Shown: positions 47,226 to 58,900 of the stretch, in pieces
How the letters are laid out: each line of letters opens with the position of its first letter
Numbering within the stretch: the stretch's first letter is position 1
NCBI RefSeq assembly: GCF_000313135.1
Contig: NW_004457390.1
Span: forward strand, 163,846 to 227,845
Direction: 5' to 3'
DNA length: 64,000 nucleotides
From: Acanthamoeba castellanii str. Neff
Lineage: Eukaryota; Discosea; Longamoebia; Acanthamoebidae
Made by a program: the position numbers and the translations under genes
The notes under the pieces: model-generated
Database searches by the model: none
What the model was told of the DNA's origin: nothing
Seen by the model: the letters and a program-made list of their open reading frames with translations, nothing else

Positions 47226-48607
47226 ATGGAACACAGTGCGGCCCTGCAGCACCTGCGGCAGCACTCCTTCGTGGTTTGGAAGACCAAGGGTGAGGAGGAC
47301 GCAGGCACGATCACGAGAGCTTTCGCGTGTATGCATCGCTTCTTTGAGGAGAACACTCCCCAACACAAGCAGGTCGCCCCCTTCCCTCTACTTTGCACTC
47401 CTCGCCTCGCACACAAGGCCAACGCGCCTTTGCATTGCCAGACGTGCGCGAGTGTCGTGCAAGGCAGGAGCTTCGGCTACGCCGCTACACGGGCCAAGGA
47501 GAGTTTTACCGTACGTAGGCCCGTCCTCTCCTTTCTCCAGACCGTTACGCTGCCCTCTCACCGGTACACCGCCAACAGTATCGCATCTGTGGACCCGAGT
47601 GTTCAGCCCGATGGCCTGAGCACCCCGGTGCGCCACCGTCCCCATCGGCATTGCGTGTGGTTCAACTCCTTACGGTTGATGTAGATGGTATGAAGGACTG
47701 TCTCCACGCCCTGTACGAGCTCATGCACGACACAGCCCTCAAGGCAGGATCACACCCTCCCCATTATGCACCACTAAAACGTAAGACCACTTCCTGACCT
47801 TCGCCGACACACGCAGGTGCTGCGGCTCATGCTCGAATCTGTGGGGAGAGACTTCAGCGTTGAGTACGCTCAATTAGGCGGTGAGTAGAGCTTGCTAACG
47901 CTCTTGCGCGCATGAGCACTTACGTTGTCTCGTCTTTTGGGGCAGACACGGAGGTGCCGTCCGATGGCTGCTCAGCGTCGGTCGTGGACGTGTTTCACTA
48001 CTACAATTCGCCCGAGCTGGTGAACAACGTGAACTGCGCAGAGCACACGGACCCAGGTATGCGAATGATGCTGCTCGCAATGGGTCTTTTCCTGGGTGGT
48101 GGGGCTAACACTGTGCCGTTACAGGGATCCTGTCCGTCGCTACGCGAGCCGACGTGCCCGGACTGCAGCTCCTTGACGCAGAAACAGAGGGTGCGAGGCG
48201 CGTCTTGGTGTGAGTGGTTCACAGTGCTTCGTTCAACGCTATTTGTATGATCTGTGCAGAGTGGGTGGATATCGAGACGATGGTGGATTCTACCGACCTT
48301 GTGGTCTTCGTCGGTACCCCTCTCCCGAGCGCCCTGCCTTCTTTGGCGGAGCCCTGACGCTGTTGCTGGGGGCAGGGCAGGTTGGTCAGTGGCTCACGGG
48401 CGATGCCTATCCCGCCGCACTTCATCGAGTGGTGCTGCTACCTCCCTTCTCCCCGTCGTTCGCCTACCGTTGTTAACCTTCCAACTCTTACCACTCTCTC
48501 TCCGGCGCACTTTGCAGCGCAAGCACACCCAGCCACGTTTGAACTTCGTGTTCGAGCTACGACCACACCGCGACCCGTTCGCGGGCGTGCCCCTCCTGCC
48601 GGAGTAA
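47226..48607 (+). CDS. 2-oxoglutarate/Fe(II)-type oxygenase, isopenicillin-N-synthase-like
   Basis: Nine exons join in phase: 47226-47372, 47442-47510, 47579-47743, 47817-47880, 47946-48056, 48125-48190, 48260-48313, 48376-48431, 48518-48607. Motifs in order: LRQHSFVVWK and an FFEENTPQ segment; GYAATRAKESF; ARWPEHPG; VVDVFHYYNS; iron ligands His and Asp in CAEHTDPGILSV; VPGLQLLD; VVFVGQVGQWLTGDAYPAALHRV with the distal His; and RLNFVFELRPH, where IPNS-like enzymes carry the Arg-x-Ser co-substrate motif (Ser is Asn here). The third intron seems to have a GC donor (AAG-GCAGGA at 47744). The product is not predictable; similarity to IPNS does not imply antibiotic synthesis. Confidence 0.82.
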
Positions 48608-48756
48608 CGACGCTGTTCAAACGTTAAGGCAGGCAAGCGTGGAAGGAGAGGAAGGACACGAGAAGTAGTATACAACTGTTATATACTATATACTACCTCT
48701 CCTTCAAGTCAGCCACCGAGCAGATCAAACTGTCGCCCATCACCGACGTCAACCAC

Positions 48757-50795
48757 ATGCTGGTCGCCGACAAGGTGCAGAACCGCAAGGACTTTGAGAT
48801 CTACCACAAAGGTGCGCCCCTTGGACGAAGCGATGTCGTGTTGTGTGACGCTGATGTGCTCACTGTTGCGAGCCGTGCACGCCCAGGCACGCACCCCAGG
48901 TCAGACCGACTGGACGAGTACTTTCGCCAGTGGCTCGATGCGCTGGGTGTCTCGGAGGAGCAGTACCAAACCCTACACCTGGAGATTCTCGAGCGTACCA
49001 CCGTACCTACCCCCATCAGCGAGACACCATCCACCGGCTTACTTCTCCCATGAAGGCTCCGCTTCTTTCAAAAGTAAGGCCATGTCCTGGCGAGACGTCA
49101 CGGATGCTAGGCAACCAATAAATTTCGATTTTTGTGATTCGCTGCAGCCTTTCTGTACACGGACACCAAAAGGCTCTGGCTGCTGTTCTTGTTCCCGGTC
49201 GCAAAGCCCGGAGGCAAGAAGACGCCACCTTCACCTTGGCACCATTGGAGCTGGAAACGCGTCGTTAGAGCTCCACCTAAAAAAAATAAGGGCGTAAACA
49301 TGACCAGCTGTTCCCCACCTACCCCCACGAAAGGTACCTACCACTTCACCCCCCCCCTCTTCTCTTCTCCCATCGCTTTCGTTTTCTTTTAGTGGTGCCA
49401 TGCTCACGCGAACGGTTCTGCCGCAGACTCGCCGCCATCCAGGACGCGTCGGTTATTGTCCCGACTCTCCCTTCGCAGGCCTCTCTCTGCAGCCTCACTA
49501 CAATCGCTGGTCGAAGAGGAAGATCAAGAGCTTCGCGGGCTACAACAAGAGTCGCCCCTCCAGCTGCAGGAGAGTCACCAACCCTCTAACACTGCTGCGC
49601 CGCTCTCTCCATCTTCCTCATCCGTGTCGCCCTTCTTCATTTCGTCGGCCTCCGCGCCGGCTGTCGTCACTCGCCGTCGGGCTTCCACCATCGCGCGCGC
49701 CTCCACCGAACCATCACTCGCGCCCTCCAATCTCCCCGAACTGTCCCTCCCGCCCCCACTCCACCCGGCGGCGCCTTCACCATCTTCCCCCTCGTCATCA
49801 TCAGCTCCTTCTCCGTCTAACGCGGCTTCTTCGGCGGCCATCACCATGATCAAGGCCCGGCATTCGTCCAAGCTCGCGTCGCGTCGCAGGTCGACGGCGC
49901 TCAGTTCCCTGCGCGGAACCAGGGAGGGGCAGCCGGCGGGGAAGGAGGCGCTGGCGGGTCTGCTGGACTTCCTCGCGTCGCCATCCGGCACGTCGTCATC
50001 CGGCTCGCTCACTCCCACCACCATCGCAGAGGCGCAGCCCACGGCACAGCCACAGACGCTGCCCGCCGTTCACAACACGGCACAGATATCGCTGGTCGGG
50101 TCTGCGACCAACTCAGCGGAGCCAAAGAAGGAAAAGAAGAAAAAGAAAGAAAAGAAAGCGAAGACGAACGAAAGCGACAAGAAGAGCGAAGCGCCAAAGA
50201 AAGAGAAGGGTTCGAGGTCGCCTGGTTCAGCGGCTAAGAAAGGATCGAAGTCGCCCAGCGAAGCCAAGCGAACTCAGCCGGATCGACTGGCGATGGCCGC
50301 ACTGCTCGAGAGGGAGAAGCTGGAATGGGAGAAGGAGGTCCGAACACCCACGCACAAAGCGACAGGGTCTGCCGATATGGCGACGGTCAAGATGATGAAG
50401 AAGGAACGGCGGCTCTCCTTCACTCTTCGCCGACGAAGCTCAGCCAACCTCTCCGCGATGGTCGAGCAAGCCGGTACCGCGCTACCGGATTCGTAAGCCT
50501 TGTGAGGCCCTTTTTCTGACCTGATGTTGGTGGTATATCGCAGGCTGCACTCCACAGGACGCCTTCTTTGTTGAAGGCGGCGGCAGCCAGGCTGAGCATC
50601 GTGTCTACAACACCGCCAGGGCAAAGACGCTTAGGGTATCGCTAGCCGCCTTACACACGTAAGTGAGGGCACCCGACCTAACGCTGTGCTGTGCACAAGC
50701 AGATGTCGAAGCGGGAAGCACGGATGACATGGAGCCCAGAGATAGCTGCCGAAATGATCACGCAGAACAACGGCTCGCCAGTCCGGTTTGCGTGA
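48757..50795 (+). CDS. Tandem paralog A: unknown Ser/Pro/Lys-rich protein
   Basis: Six exons join in phase: 48757-48811, 48905-48994, 49148-49333, 49427-50473, 50544-50635, 50703-50795. The first three encode a compact-looking region ([51 protein letters not shown]). Then comes a shared module: [34 protein letters not shown], Ser/Pro linker, [14 protein letters not shown], a poly-Lys stretch, [17 protein letters not shown], and the C-terminal [17 protein letters not shown]. Coding-like sequence continues upstream of ATG 48757 in frame ([16 protein letters not shown]) but has no upstream ATG, so the 5' end may be incomplete. The last two joins are my least certain choices. No known domain recognised. 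Confidence 0.65.
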
Positions 50796-50984
50796 CGAAC
50801 AGGCGCTGCGTGGTGCAACCTTGTACAGGCTCTTACTTGAAATAGTAGTCTGGGCTGGTGAAGAATTACTGCGCACAGACTGAAGCCACGATTGGTGGGA
50901 ACGACTTCACTGTTCACTGTTCCCTGTTCACCAGCTCTAGGCGACTCTACGACTCTGTACGACCCCTATTGTGCTCTTGAGCCC

Positions 50985-52090
50985 ATGACAAGCGCAACCT
51001 CCTTCCTCCCCAGAGGTAAGTTAAAAGCCTGGCCTCGCCCCTTCTCTCTTTGCTTTTGTGTCGCTTTCGTTGCCCTTCCCAACTTCCCCCCCCCGCTTCG
51101 CAGATGTGCCACCACAACCCCGCAAGCGCAGTCTGTGGTCTCGCCTCTCCGTGCGACAGCCCATGACCGCGGCCCAAACGTCCTCCTTGGAACTGCTGGC
51201 CCAAGAAGAGGAGGAGCAGTGGGAGAAGGAGAACTCCCACGACAAGGCCGCCGGCACTCCCTTCTTCGTCTCTCCCCCGGCGGTCGCCACCCGCCCACCA
51301 CGTATTACTCGTTCGGCCCATCCATCGTTGGCATCATCACCTTCCGCCTCTTGTTCCGCTGCATTGGCCGACGATCAACCACTCCCGCCGTCCCCGTCTC
51401 CTGGCACCTTGTCGCCGCCGCCTCTGCCACCACGCCTGCCCGGCTATTCCAGCGCGCCACACCGGCCCGTGTCGCCCACCACCAGCGCGGCCGCCGACCA
51501 CCGCTCGCGCCGCAAATCGCTTGCGCTCTCGAACTGGCAGGCCTCACGCGCCACGCAGGCAGTTCCTGGCGGTCAGGAATCGCTGGAGGGCCTCCTGGAC
51601 TTCCTTGACTCGCCCAGCGCATCGCCATCGGCCACGCAGCGGACGGCACCCCCATCGCCCGCGCCTGCGACGGAGACGGCCGGATCGCAGCCACTGCCGG
51701 TGGCTGAGTCGCCGCCTCCTATGGGTCGAGGGGCGTCGAGCGAGAAGGCGCAGAGGAGAGAACGAAGGAAGAGGGAGAAGCGGGAGAAGAAGATGGAGAA
51801 GGAGAGACGAAAGAACGAAGAGAAGAACAAGAAGCGGGCGCAGAAGGAATTGCCGACGAAGCTTTCGGCGGAGGTGCACATGGCGGCGGATCAACAAGCT
51901 GGGACCAAGTCCCGCGGTCTGGTACGAGGATCACTCCTCGCCACAGCTAGTGAGAGCAGACTCAGGAGTGCCTCCATCGCTAACTGTCTCTCTTTGGCGT
52001 CTGCAGTTCAGGAGGAGGGAGGCGCGTATGACCTGGAGCCCACAGGTGGCAGCCGAAACGATGTCGGACAGCCGTGGCCTGTTTGTTTGA
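50985..52090 (+). CDS. Tandem paralog B: unknown Ser/Pro/Lys-rich protein
   Basis: Three exons: 50985-51015, 51104-51921, 52007-52090, all phase-consistent. It matches paralog A from that gene's MTS onward: MTSATSFLPR-DVPPQPRKRSLWSRLSVRQPMTAAQ, a Glu-rich helix (LLAQEEEEQWEKEN), Pro-rich linker, ESLEGLLDFLDSPS, a Lys/Arg/Glu stretch, and [17 protein letters not shown]. The first shared intron is in the same place and phase in both genes. B lacks the three-exon N-terminal region of A and the extra exon before the last. The start is supported by homology to the internal MTS of A. Confidence 0.7.
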
Positions 52091-52203
52091 TCGTTGCGTC
52101 TTCTGTCTTCCACCCGATGATTGCTGTCGACACATCATGATTCCACTTTATTTTCCTGCCGGCAGCCAGTTTTGTGATTGATTGCAGCGTGAGAGGGATC
52201 AGA

Positions 52204-55200
52204 ATGGCATCTCGCGGCCGCATAACGATTGAAATCGACAAGACCACCAAGAGCCAGCTGCAAGCAGTGCTCAAGGACAAGCTTTCCAAAATCTCCAGCT
52301 ACACTGACGATGTGCTGCCGGTACGGCAATGCAACGATTTTTTAAACGAATCAAAATCAATCAAGAATTTTTTATTCTACACCACCTACACGGTGCACGT
52401 ACCATGGCCTAACAACTGTTGATGATTTGCAGGAGTACGTGCTGGTGATGGTGGGTAATGGCAAGACTGAGGCCCAGGTGTCCGAAGATTTGGAGGCCTT
52501 CTTGGGCAAGGACAACGCCAAGGAATTCGCAAGATGGTACGGCGTGCCTCTTGCGAAAAGAGCAGCTTGCACCCTCGAGCATGTGAGCCTGCGAGTTGAC
52601 CCCCGTGTGCTTTGGGCGGTGTTGCCACAGGCTGTGGGAGACGCTGATGTCTCCCAACTTTGGGCTCGGCGACGCACAGAAGCAAGAAAAGGAGGAAGAG
52701 GAGCCGCCGCGCAAGCTCTCCTCGCAAGTGGTCCCCATCCACAGGTACCTTGGGCTTACACACCCCACACACTCGGCCACTGTGCTTCAGCGAAGAAGAG
52801 AGGCGCCTTCAGCCTGCGCTGGCTGCCCGTGTGCCTGTGAAGGAGCCAACACGTCTAAAATACTGACCTGTATCCCCTCCTCCTTCTCCTAAACGTCATC
52901 TTCGCCACTACCGCCAGGGACGATGACATCGTGGGCAACATTTTGGGCGATGACAGGGACGACTACAACGAGACCAACGAAAGAGAGGGCGAGAAGGAGA
53001 GGCCGCGCGAGCGGGAGAGGGACACCAGAGACCGGGAGAGAGAACGGACGAGGGAGCGCGTGAGCGACAGGGACAGAGAGAGGGAAAGGAGCCGGGAGAG
53101 AGGCAGGGACAGGGAGAGCGACCGAAGACAGTCGATGGGTGTCGACGACAGGTACCGGTACGAGCGCGAGCGCGAGCGTGACAGGCGAGACCCGCGGGAC
53201 CTGCGAGAGAGGGAGCGCGGCAGGGAGGGCGACAGGGATCGCGACCGGGACCGGTCGTTGAACTCGTTCATCGGAAGAGTGCGGAGCGACGGGGAGAGAT
53301 CGCGGGACCGTGAGCCCCACCCGGAGCGGGTCAGGGAGGAGCGCACCCAGCGCCTGCGCACTTCTTCATCCGCCCTCCCCGCCAGGTACCACCACCCGCC
53401 GCTGCCGCGAAATCGGAGTACCCTGGGTGTCTGCTAGTTTTTTCTAATTTGTATGGCCTGATGAGTCCAGGTTGATTATGAGCGCGGTCGAGCAAGCGGC
53501 CGCTTCTACCAAGCGACGAGGCTCGCAGACGCAGCTGCGGTCCGACCAGGATATCATCAGCGAGCCGGAAGGGCTCATGGAGCAGATCGATCAGGAATTC
53601 GAGTACTTCTCTTTCTCTCCCCACCGCCTTCTACGCGTCGTATCATACTTGCTAACGCCGACGCACTTTGTTTCGCCACAGTCATGAGCCAATCGTCGCG
53701 GCCGTAAATAGAAAGCGGAAGCCCGCGCCGGAAGACAGAGAAGCGACCAGGGCAGCAAACAGACCGGTGAGCTTCACCATCACTTTGGACGGAGCGTCAA
53801 AGCTCTCGCCTGCTTCGAGCGGCGTGCCCGCGCAGAAACGGATGCGGCGTGTGATCGAGACGCAACTCAGAGGTGGAATCGGCGCCACGGTGTCCAATGA
53901 CGAAGAGGAGGAGGAGGAGGACAGCGCCCTCGTGCTGACGGCAGGCGACATTGATGGCGTGCCTTCCTTTGAGGGTACCCCATCTCGATCACGCTTTCTT
54001 GGCCCCGGACAGTTCTTTACTTTCGTCCACTCATGATTTATTGTTTGTTATGTTTTGTCGCTTACTTGATGCTAATCGCTTGGTTGTCACACACACACAC
54101 ACACAATGCTTCTAGACGCAGATTCCGCTCAAGGCGAGGGCAAGTCGAAGCGCAAGCGATGCACGTTCTGGCCGCAGTGCGCGAATGGTGCGCAGTGCCC
54201 GTTCTACCATCCCACTGAGAACTGCAAGTACGTGCCAGTCGCCTCTCCTTCATCTGCAGATGAAGCTCACATTCGCCACCGAGCGTGCTCGACACGTATG
54301 GAGTGGGCCTTTTATGGGTCTGACCGTCCCTTTCGCTTTGCAGGAGCTTCCCCAACTGTCCGTACGGCAAGAAGTGCCTCTACATTCACCCTTCTCTCCC
54401 GTGCAAGTTCGGAGTCGGCTGCACGCGACCCAACTGCAACTTCAGCCATCCTCCTCCCATGTTCGCTGCTGCCGCCATGGGCGGCTTCGGTACGTTGCCC
54501 CATCCTTGCTGAAGGACTACGGGCGCAAATTCCCTATGTTTAGTTATTTCGCTTATGATCTGCCATGAGATCATTTGTTGATGAGTTTCTTTTTTTCATT
54601 GCGCTGAGCCAACCCGTGGCCGCGGCTACTAACTCTCGGCTCGGTTGGCGGTTGCGCTTATCCCTAGGGATGGCGATGGCGCCCATGAAGAGACCAAGGG
54701 TGAAGTCCATCCCGTGCAGAAACGGCTTTGTGTGCACTACGTCCGATTGTAAATACTCGCACCCAACCGTACGACCTCCTTCTCTTTTTGCCTTTGCTTC
54801 TTCTCTGTCCCTTAGAGAGGCGGGTGCGGAGACATGTCCGCGGTCGCACAACACAACCGAACTGTTTTTAACTTCGCCTGCACGTGCCTGGGGAACGCGT
54901 GCAGGGTCCGTGCAAGTTCGGCCGCGCCTGTGCCCGGGGCGCCTTGTGTTCGTATTCGCACGCACCGCCCTGTCGCTTTGGCTCAAAGGTAACCTTTCCA
55001 ACAGCCCGCAGACCACCGGCGGTCTACTTTCGGCTAAATTCAAATCCTCTTGGTAACGCGACCACGAACTGACGCTGAGTTCGCCCACGTGCCGCAGTGT
55101 ACCCGCATCGGCTGCACGTTCGCGCACATGGCCAAGAACGCCACTTGGACCGCCGCGCAGGCACGCGACGAAGCGCCCATTCCTCCGGTCGGCGACAGGC

Positions 55201-55319
55201 CCCGTCGGCAGGCACCAGCCACACCAGTCGACGACGACGCCGCGGCGCCAGCCACCGCCGCCGATGCCGACTCCGGCCCGGAGCCGGTGACCACCTCCTC
55301 AACAGGCTCCGAGGAGTGA
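52204..55319 (+). CDS. ZC3H14/Nab2-type poly(A) RNA-binding protein
   Basis: Nuclear poly(A)-binding CCCH protein controlling poly(A) tail length and mRNA export in other eukaryotes. Eleven exons join in phase: 52204-52320, 52433-52536, 52631-52744, 52918-53385, 53471-53602, 53682-53974, 54116-54227, 54344-54489, 54668-54768, 54905-54988, 55098-55319. The N-terminal PWI-like fold (LKDKLSKISSYTDDVLPEY, VLVMVGNGKTEAQVSEDLE, FLGKDNAKEFARWLWETL) matches ZC3H14. A strongly mixed-charge Arg/Glu/Asp domain of about 150 residues follows, with RKRKP as a probable nuclear signal. Then six tandem CCCH fingers with spacing CX5CX4-5CX3H: CTFWPQCANGAQCPFYH, CKSFPNCPYGKKCLYIH, CKFGVGCTRPNCNFSH, CRNGFVCTTSDCKYSH, CKFGRACARGALCSYSH, CRFGSKCTRIGCTFAH. 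Confidence 0.92.
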
Positions 55320-55914
55320 GTGTTGAGTCAGACTGCGGGATGATTGTCTTCGTAACCGCCACGAAGAGAAAGTGGAGATGCTCCTTTGACCTTTAATGGA
55401 CCATTTACCGTGGTTGGTCGGGGTTACGCGTTAAGTAAATTAAAAGGCGGCCTATCAATGCAAGAATGAAGTCTCGTAGCACACACAACACAGCAACGAT
55501 TGAGCTCCTCCTCGCCAGGGTTCTCGTGCTGATGAAGACGGAGAAGGCTCGGGACAGTTCGAGGGGGAACACACCACCCAGTCGCTGTGCGCAGCTCACC
55601 TACGACGGACAACGGTGATCTCACTCCCGACCTGCAGTGGCTGCGGTACGGCTTGTTGAGAGCAACCAACGTATTGCGGTGGTCGAGCTGTTTTATCCGA
55701 CCAATGGCCAGCACTCAATGGCTCTCGTTCGGGATACGACAAACACCAATACGCGCACGTCTCCATAACCACCCAACCGGCCCGGTGGTACCCACCCTAC
55801 CGCCCCTTCACCTTTACTTCTCAACCATCTTCATTCTATCTTCACACCCGCCTCGTGGCCACACTACTCTCTTTCTCTTCTCCCACACACACACACTCTC
55901 TCGGCCGCGCCACC
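55320..55914. other. Intergenic region upstream of the receptor kinase
   Basis: About 600 bases containing the ZC3H14-like 3' end and the receptor kinase promoter and leader. The leader just before ATG is pyrimidine-rich (CTCTTTCTCTTCTCCC and a CA run), ending GCCACC-ATG. No gene recognised. Confidence 0.5.
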
Positions 55915-58900
55915 ATGCAGACCAGCCGGCTGTTCTCTCGTCACCTCGTGCTCGTAGCGGCGGCATTGGTGCTTCTGCTGAGCAGCCGAAGCCTCATCCT
56001 CCAGACCGAGGCGGCCACGCGAACGGTGCTCGGCGTGGGCGACCCCTCGGAGCTCTTCACCAACATGACGAGGTCCTATCGCTTCTCGAGCGACGTGACC
56101 AGCTTCCAGCTCGAGGAGACGAGTGCCGGAGCGGGGCCGAGCCTTCTGCGCGAAGTGAAAATCGGAGAGAAAGATTACCTCGTCGCATCCTCGAGACTCG
56201 CCAACTCGACGGAGGATGGCTGGGTGCAGGTGCCGATGGCGGCGTTCGCGCTCAGCCTCATCTACCCGGTCAAGCGAGAAGCCCTCCAGGGCGAGGGCGC
56301 TGCCGCACTCAGCATCATCACGACGAACCTGCTCGGCATCTACGTGGGCGAGCTGACGACGTGGATGGAAGCGGCTCCAAATGGCTGGTTCTACATGGCC
56401 GTCCCTGACCCCTCGGCCCCGATCACCTTCTACGTGCAGCACTACGAAGATGAGGCGAGCGAATTTGCATCAACTCAGGGGCTCTTGGGCCGAGCCCTGT
56501 GCAACCTCACCGACAGCGGCGAGCACATCCCCAACGCCGACGTCTTCTGCGCCGCCTACAGATCGAATGGCAATCGTCTCATCCCCACCCTGGAGCAATT
56601 CAATCCCGGTCGAGTCGTCGCGCTCCCCATCGGAACCAGCCCTCTGGAACTCATCGGCTCCTTGGCAAACTCGACGGCTGGCCTGGCCCTCTCCACGGTC
56701 TCCGCGGGCGTCGCGCACGACCTGCTCTCCATCCAATTCGAATCCGTTGCGGGCTTCCTCACCGAAGATCAACTCAATCAAGCCGTCCCGGGCGTCGGGG
56801 CGATCGTCGCAGGCGAGTCGCTCGCCATTGACATCCTCAACAGCAAGGCCGGCTGGCCCTTCTCCGCCCTCCAGTTCGTGTCGGTGCCCCGCGAGAGCGT
56901 GGTGCGAGGCTGCGCCTACCTCCAATCCGTAGCCGACTTCCTGGTGTGGAGCCACACCAACAACATGGCGATCGACCTCATCACGCAAGCGCCCCACTAC
57001 GCCGTCCTGAACAACGGCATTCGGTCCATCGCCGCCACCTCCGTCTCGACCGTCACCTGTAACGGCCAGGCCGTCGTGGCGCCGGCCGTCTCGGCCGCCG
57101 GTCCGCCTACGCTCCTGATCAACAGCTGGGCTAGCGGCTACGAGTCCTCCTCGGGCTCCGGCTCGATCCGGCTGGCCTACGAGACCTACCTGTTCGACAT
57201 CACCAACGCCGAGTCGGCCACCTCGGGTCTGACCGACGTTGCTGTGACCTTCACCTACCGCGAGCACAACGAGACGATGCCCATGTCCACGATCCCCGTC
57301 GCCGCCGAGGCCCTCGTGGCCATCTACAACGTGCCCCAGATCGCGCTGAGCGTGACCGCCATTCCCCTCGTGTTCTCGGCCGACCTGGCCGTCAAGATTC
57401 TGTTCGGAGACGTCAAGTACGGCCTACTTTCTTTTTCAACTCTTTCACCACTCTGCTCGCCCATGAACGCTCTTTCGCCCGCGCTGACCCATCCACCCAC
57501 TCGCCAACGACAACAGTATGTGGAACGCCCCGGAGATTGCTGCGCTCAACCCCGAACTCGCGCGCGTTCTCCCCAACGAGACGATCAGGTTGGTGCTCGA
57601 CAAGGGCGGCAGCCCCTTCAGCTCCGGCGGACCCTCCGGCGGGCCGGACAACAGGGCGCTGCTGTCGTGGATCTACAGCCTCGTTCCCAGCTTCAAGAAC
57701 ACCACGTTCCCTGTCGAGGCCGACACCGAGCGCGTGACCGGGGCGAAGGACAGCGGCCTCACGACCCTGATCAAGGGCATGCCCTACAGCCTCGGCTGGG
57801 GCGGGCTTTCCGCGGCGCTCGCCGAGCGCGGCGTCCGGATAGCGTTCCACCTCCGCTCGGGCGGAGCCAAGCGCCAGTCCAGCAATTGGTTGGCGCCCGA
57901 GCGCGATGCCATCTTGGCCACCCTCAACGACAACTACTCAGCCTCGAATCCCAACACCACCGGCTACATGCTTCCGGCGCTGGTCTCACAGAACCCCGAC
58001 GCCTGGCCCATCGTGCGCTGGGTCTACTTCTACACGCGCGGCAACTCTTCGGCGACGAGCACCGCGCAGGGTATCCAATGCACCAAGTTGGCGGCGCTGG
58101 TCGACTGGATCTACTGGACGCAGACCGACACTAAGCAGGCGGCCGCGCTGGCCGACGGCGAGGGCATGGTGTCCTTCGTCAGCGACGACTCAGTGCGCTC
58201 GAAGCAGCTCATCAACACGCTCGCCTCGATGCAGTGCTACGGCGAGCCGGTCTTCGTGCTCATGGCCTGCGTCAACGACGGCACCATCTGCTCCGACCAC
58301 GGCCAGTGCCAGGCGAACAGCCAGAACACGACCGCCTACCAATGCCGCTGCGATTCCGGCTGGCAGGGCGCCCTGTGCGAGACCCCGGTGGACTCAGACG
58401 ACGGCGGGGCGGACAACCTGGCCATCGGCCTGGCCGTGGGCCTCAGCGCGGGTGTGTGCCTCATCTTGATCCTGCTCGTGCTGGTGGGTACCGTGCCGGC
58501 GCTGATCGTCACCAAGTTCGCCGGCCGGCGCGGGCGCCCCGAGTGGGAGATCCGCATGTCCGACATCCAGAACCTCGAGCTCATCGGCCAGGGCGGCTAC
58601 GGCAAGGTCTACAAGGCCACCTGGAAGGGCACCGAGGTGGCGGTCAAGGTCATCGACCGCAACCGACAGCCGGACACCAAGCGCGCGCGCCAGGCCTTCG
58701 TGAAGGAAATCGAGCACATGAGCCTGCTCCGCAACCCCAACATCGTGATGTTCATGGCCGCCGCCACTTCAACGGTACCCATGTGCATCGTGATGGAGTA
58801 CATGGCCCTCGGATCCCTCTATGACGTACGTCACTCCACATATCCCCCTGATGGCTTGAAGGCCTTCCTTCTTCTGCTGCTAACATCGCGTGGTAACTGA

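Noticed and set aside
52963..53361. Minus-strand Arg/Ser-rich (SR-like) protein
   Set aside because: It is the antisense of the Arg/Glu/Asp mixed-charge region of the ZC3H14-like gene, whose exon phases are firm.
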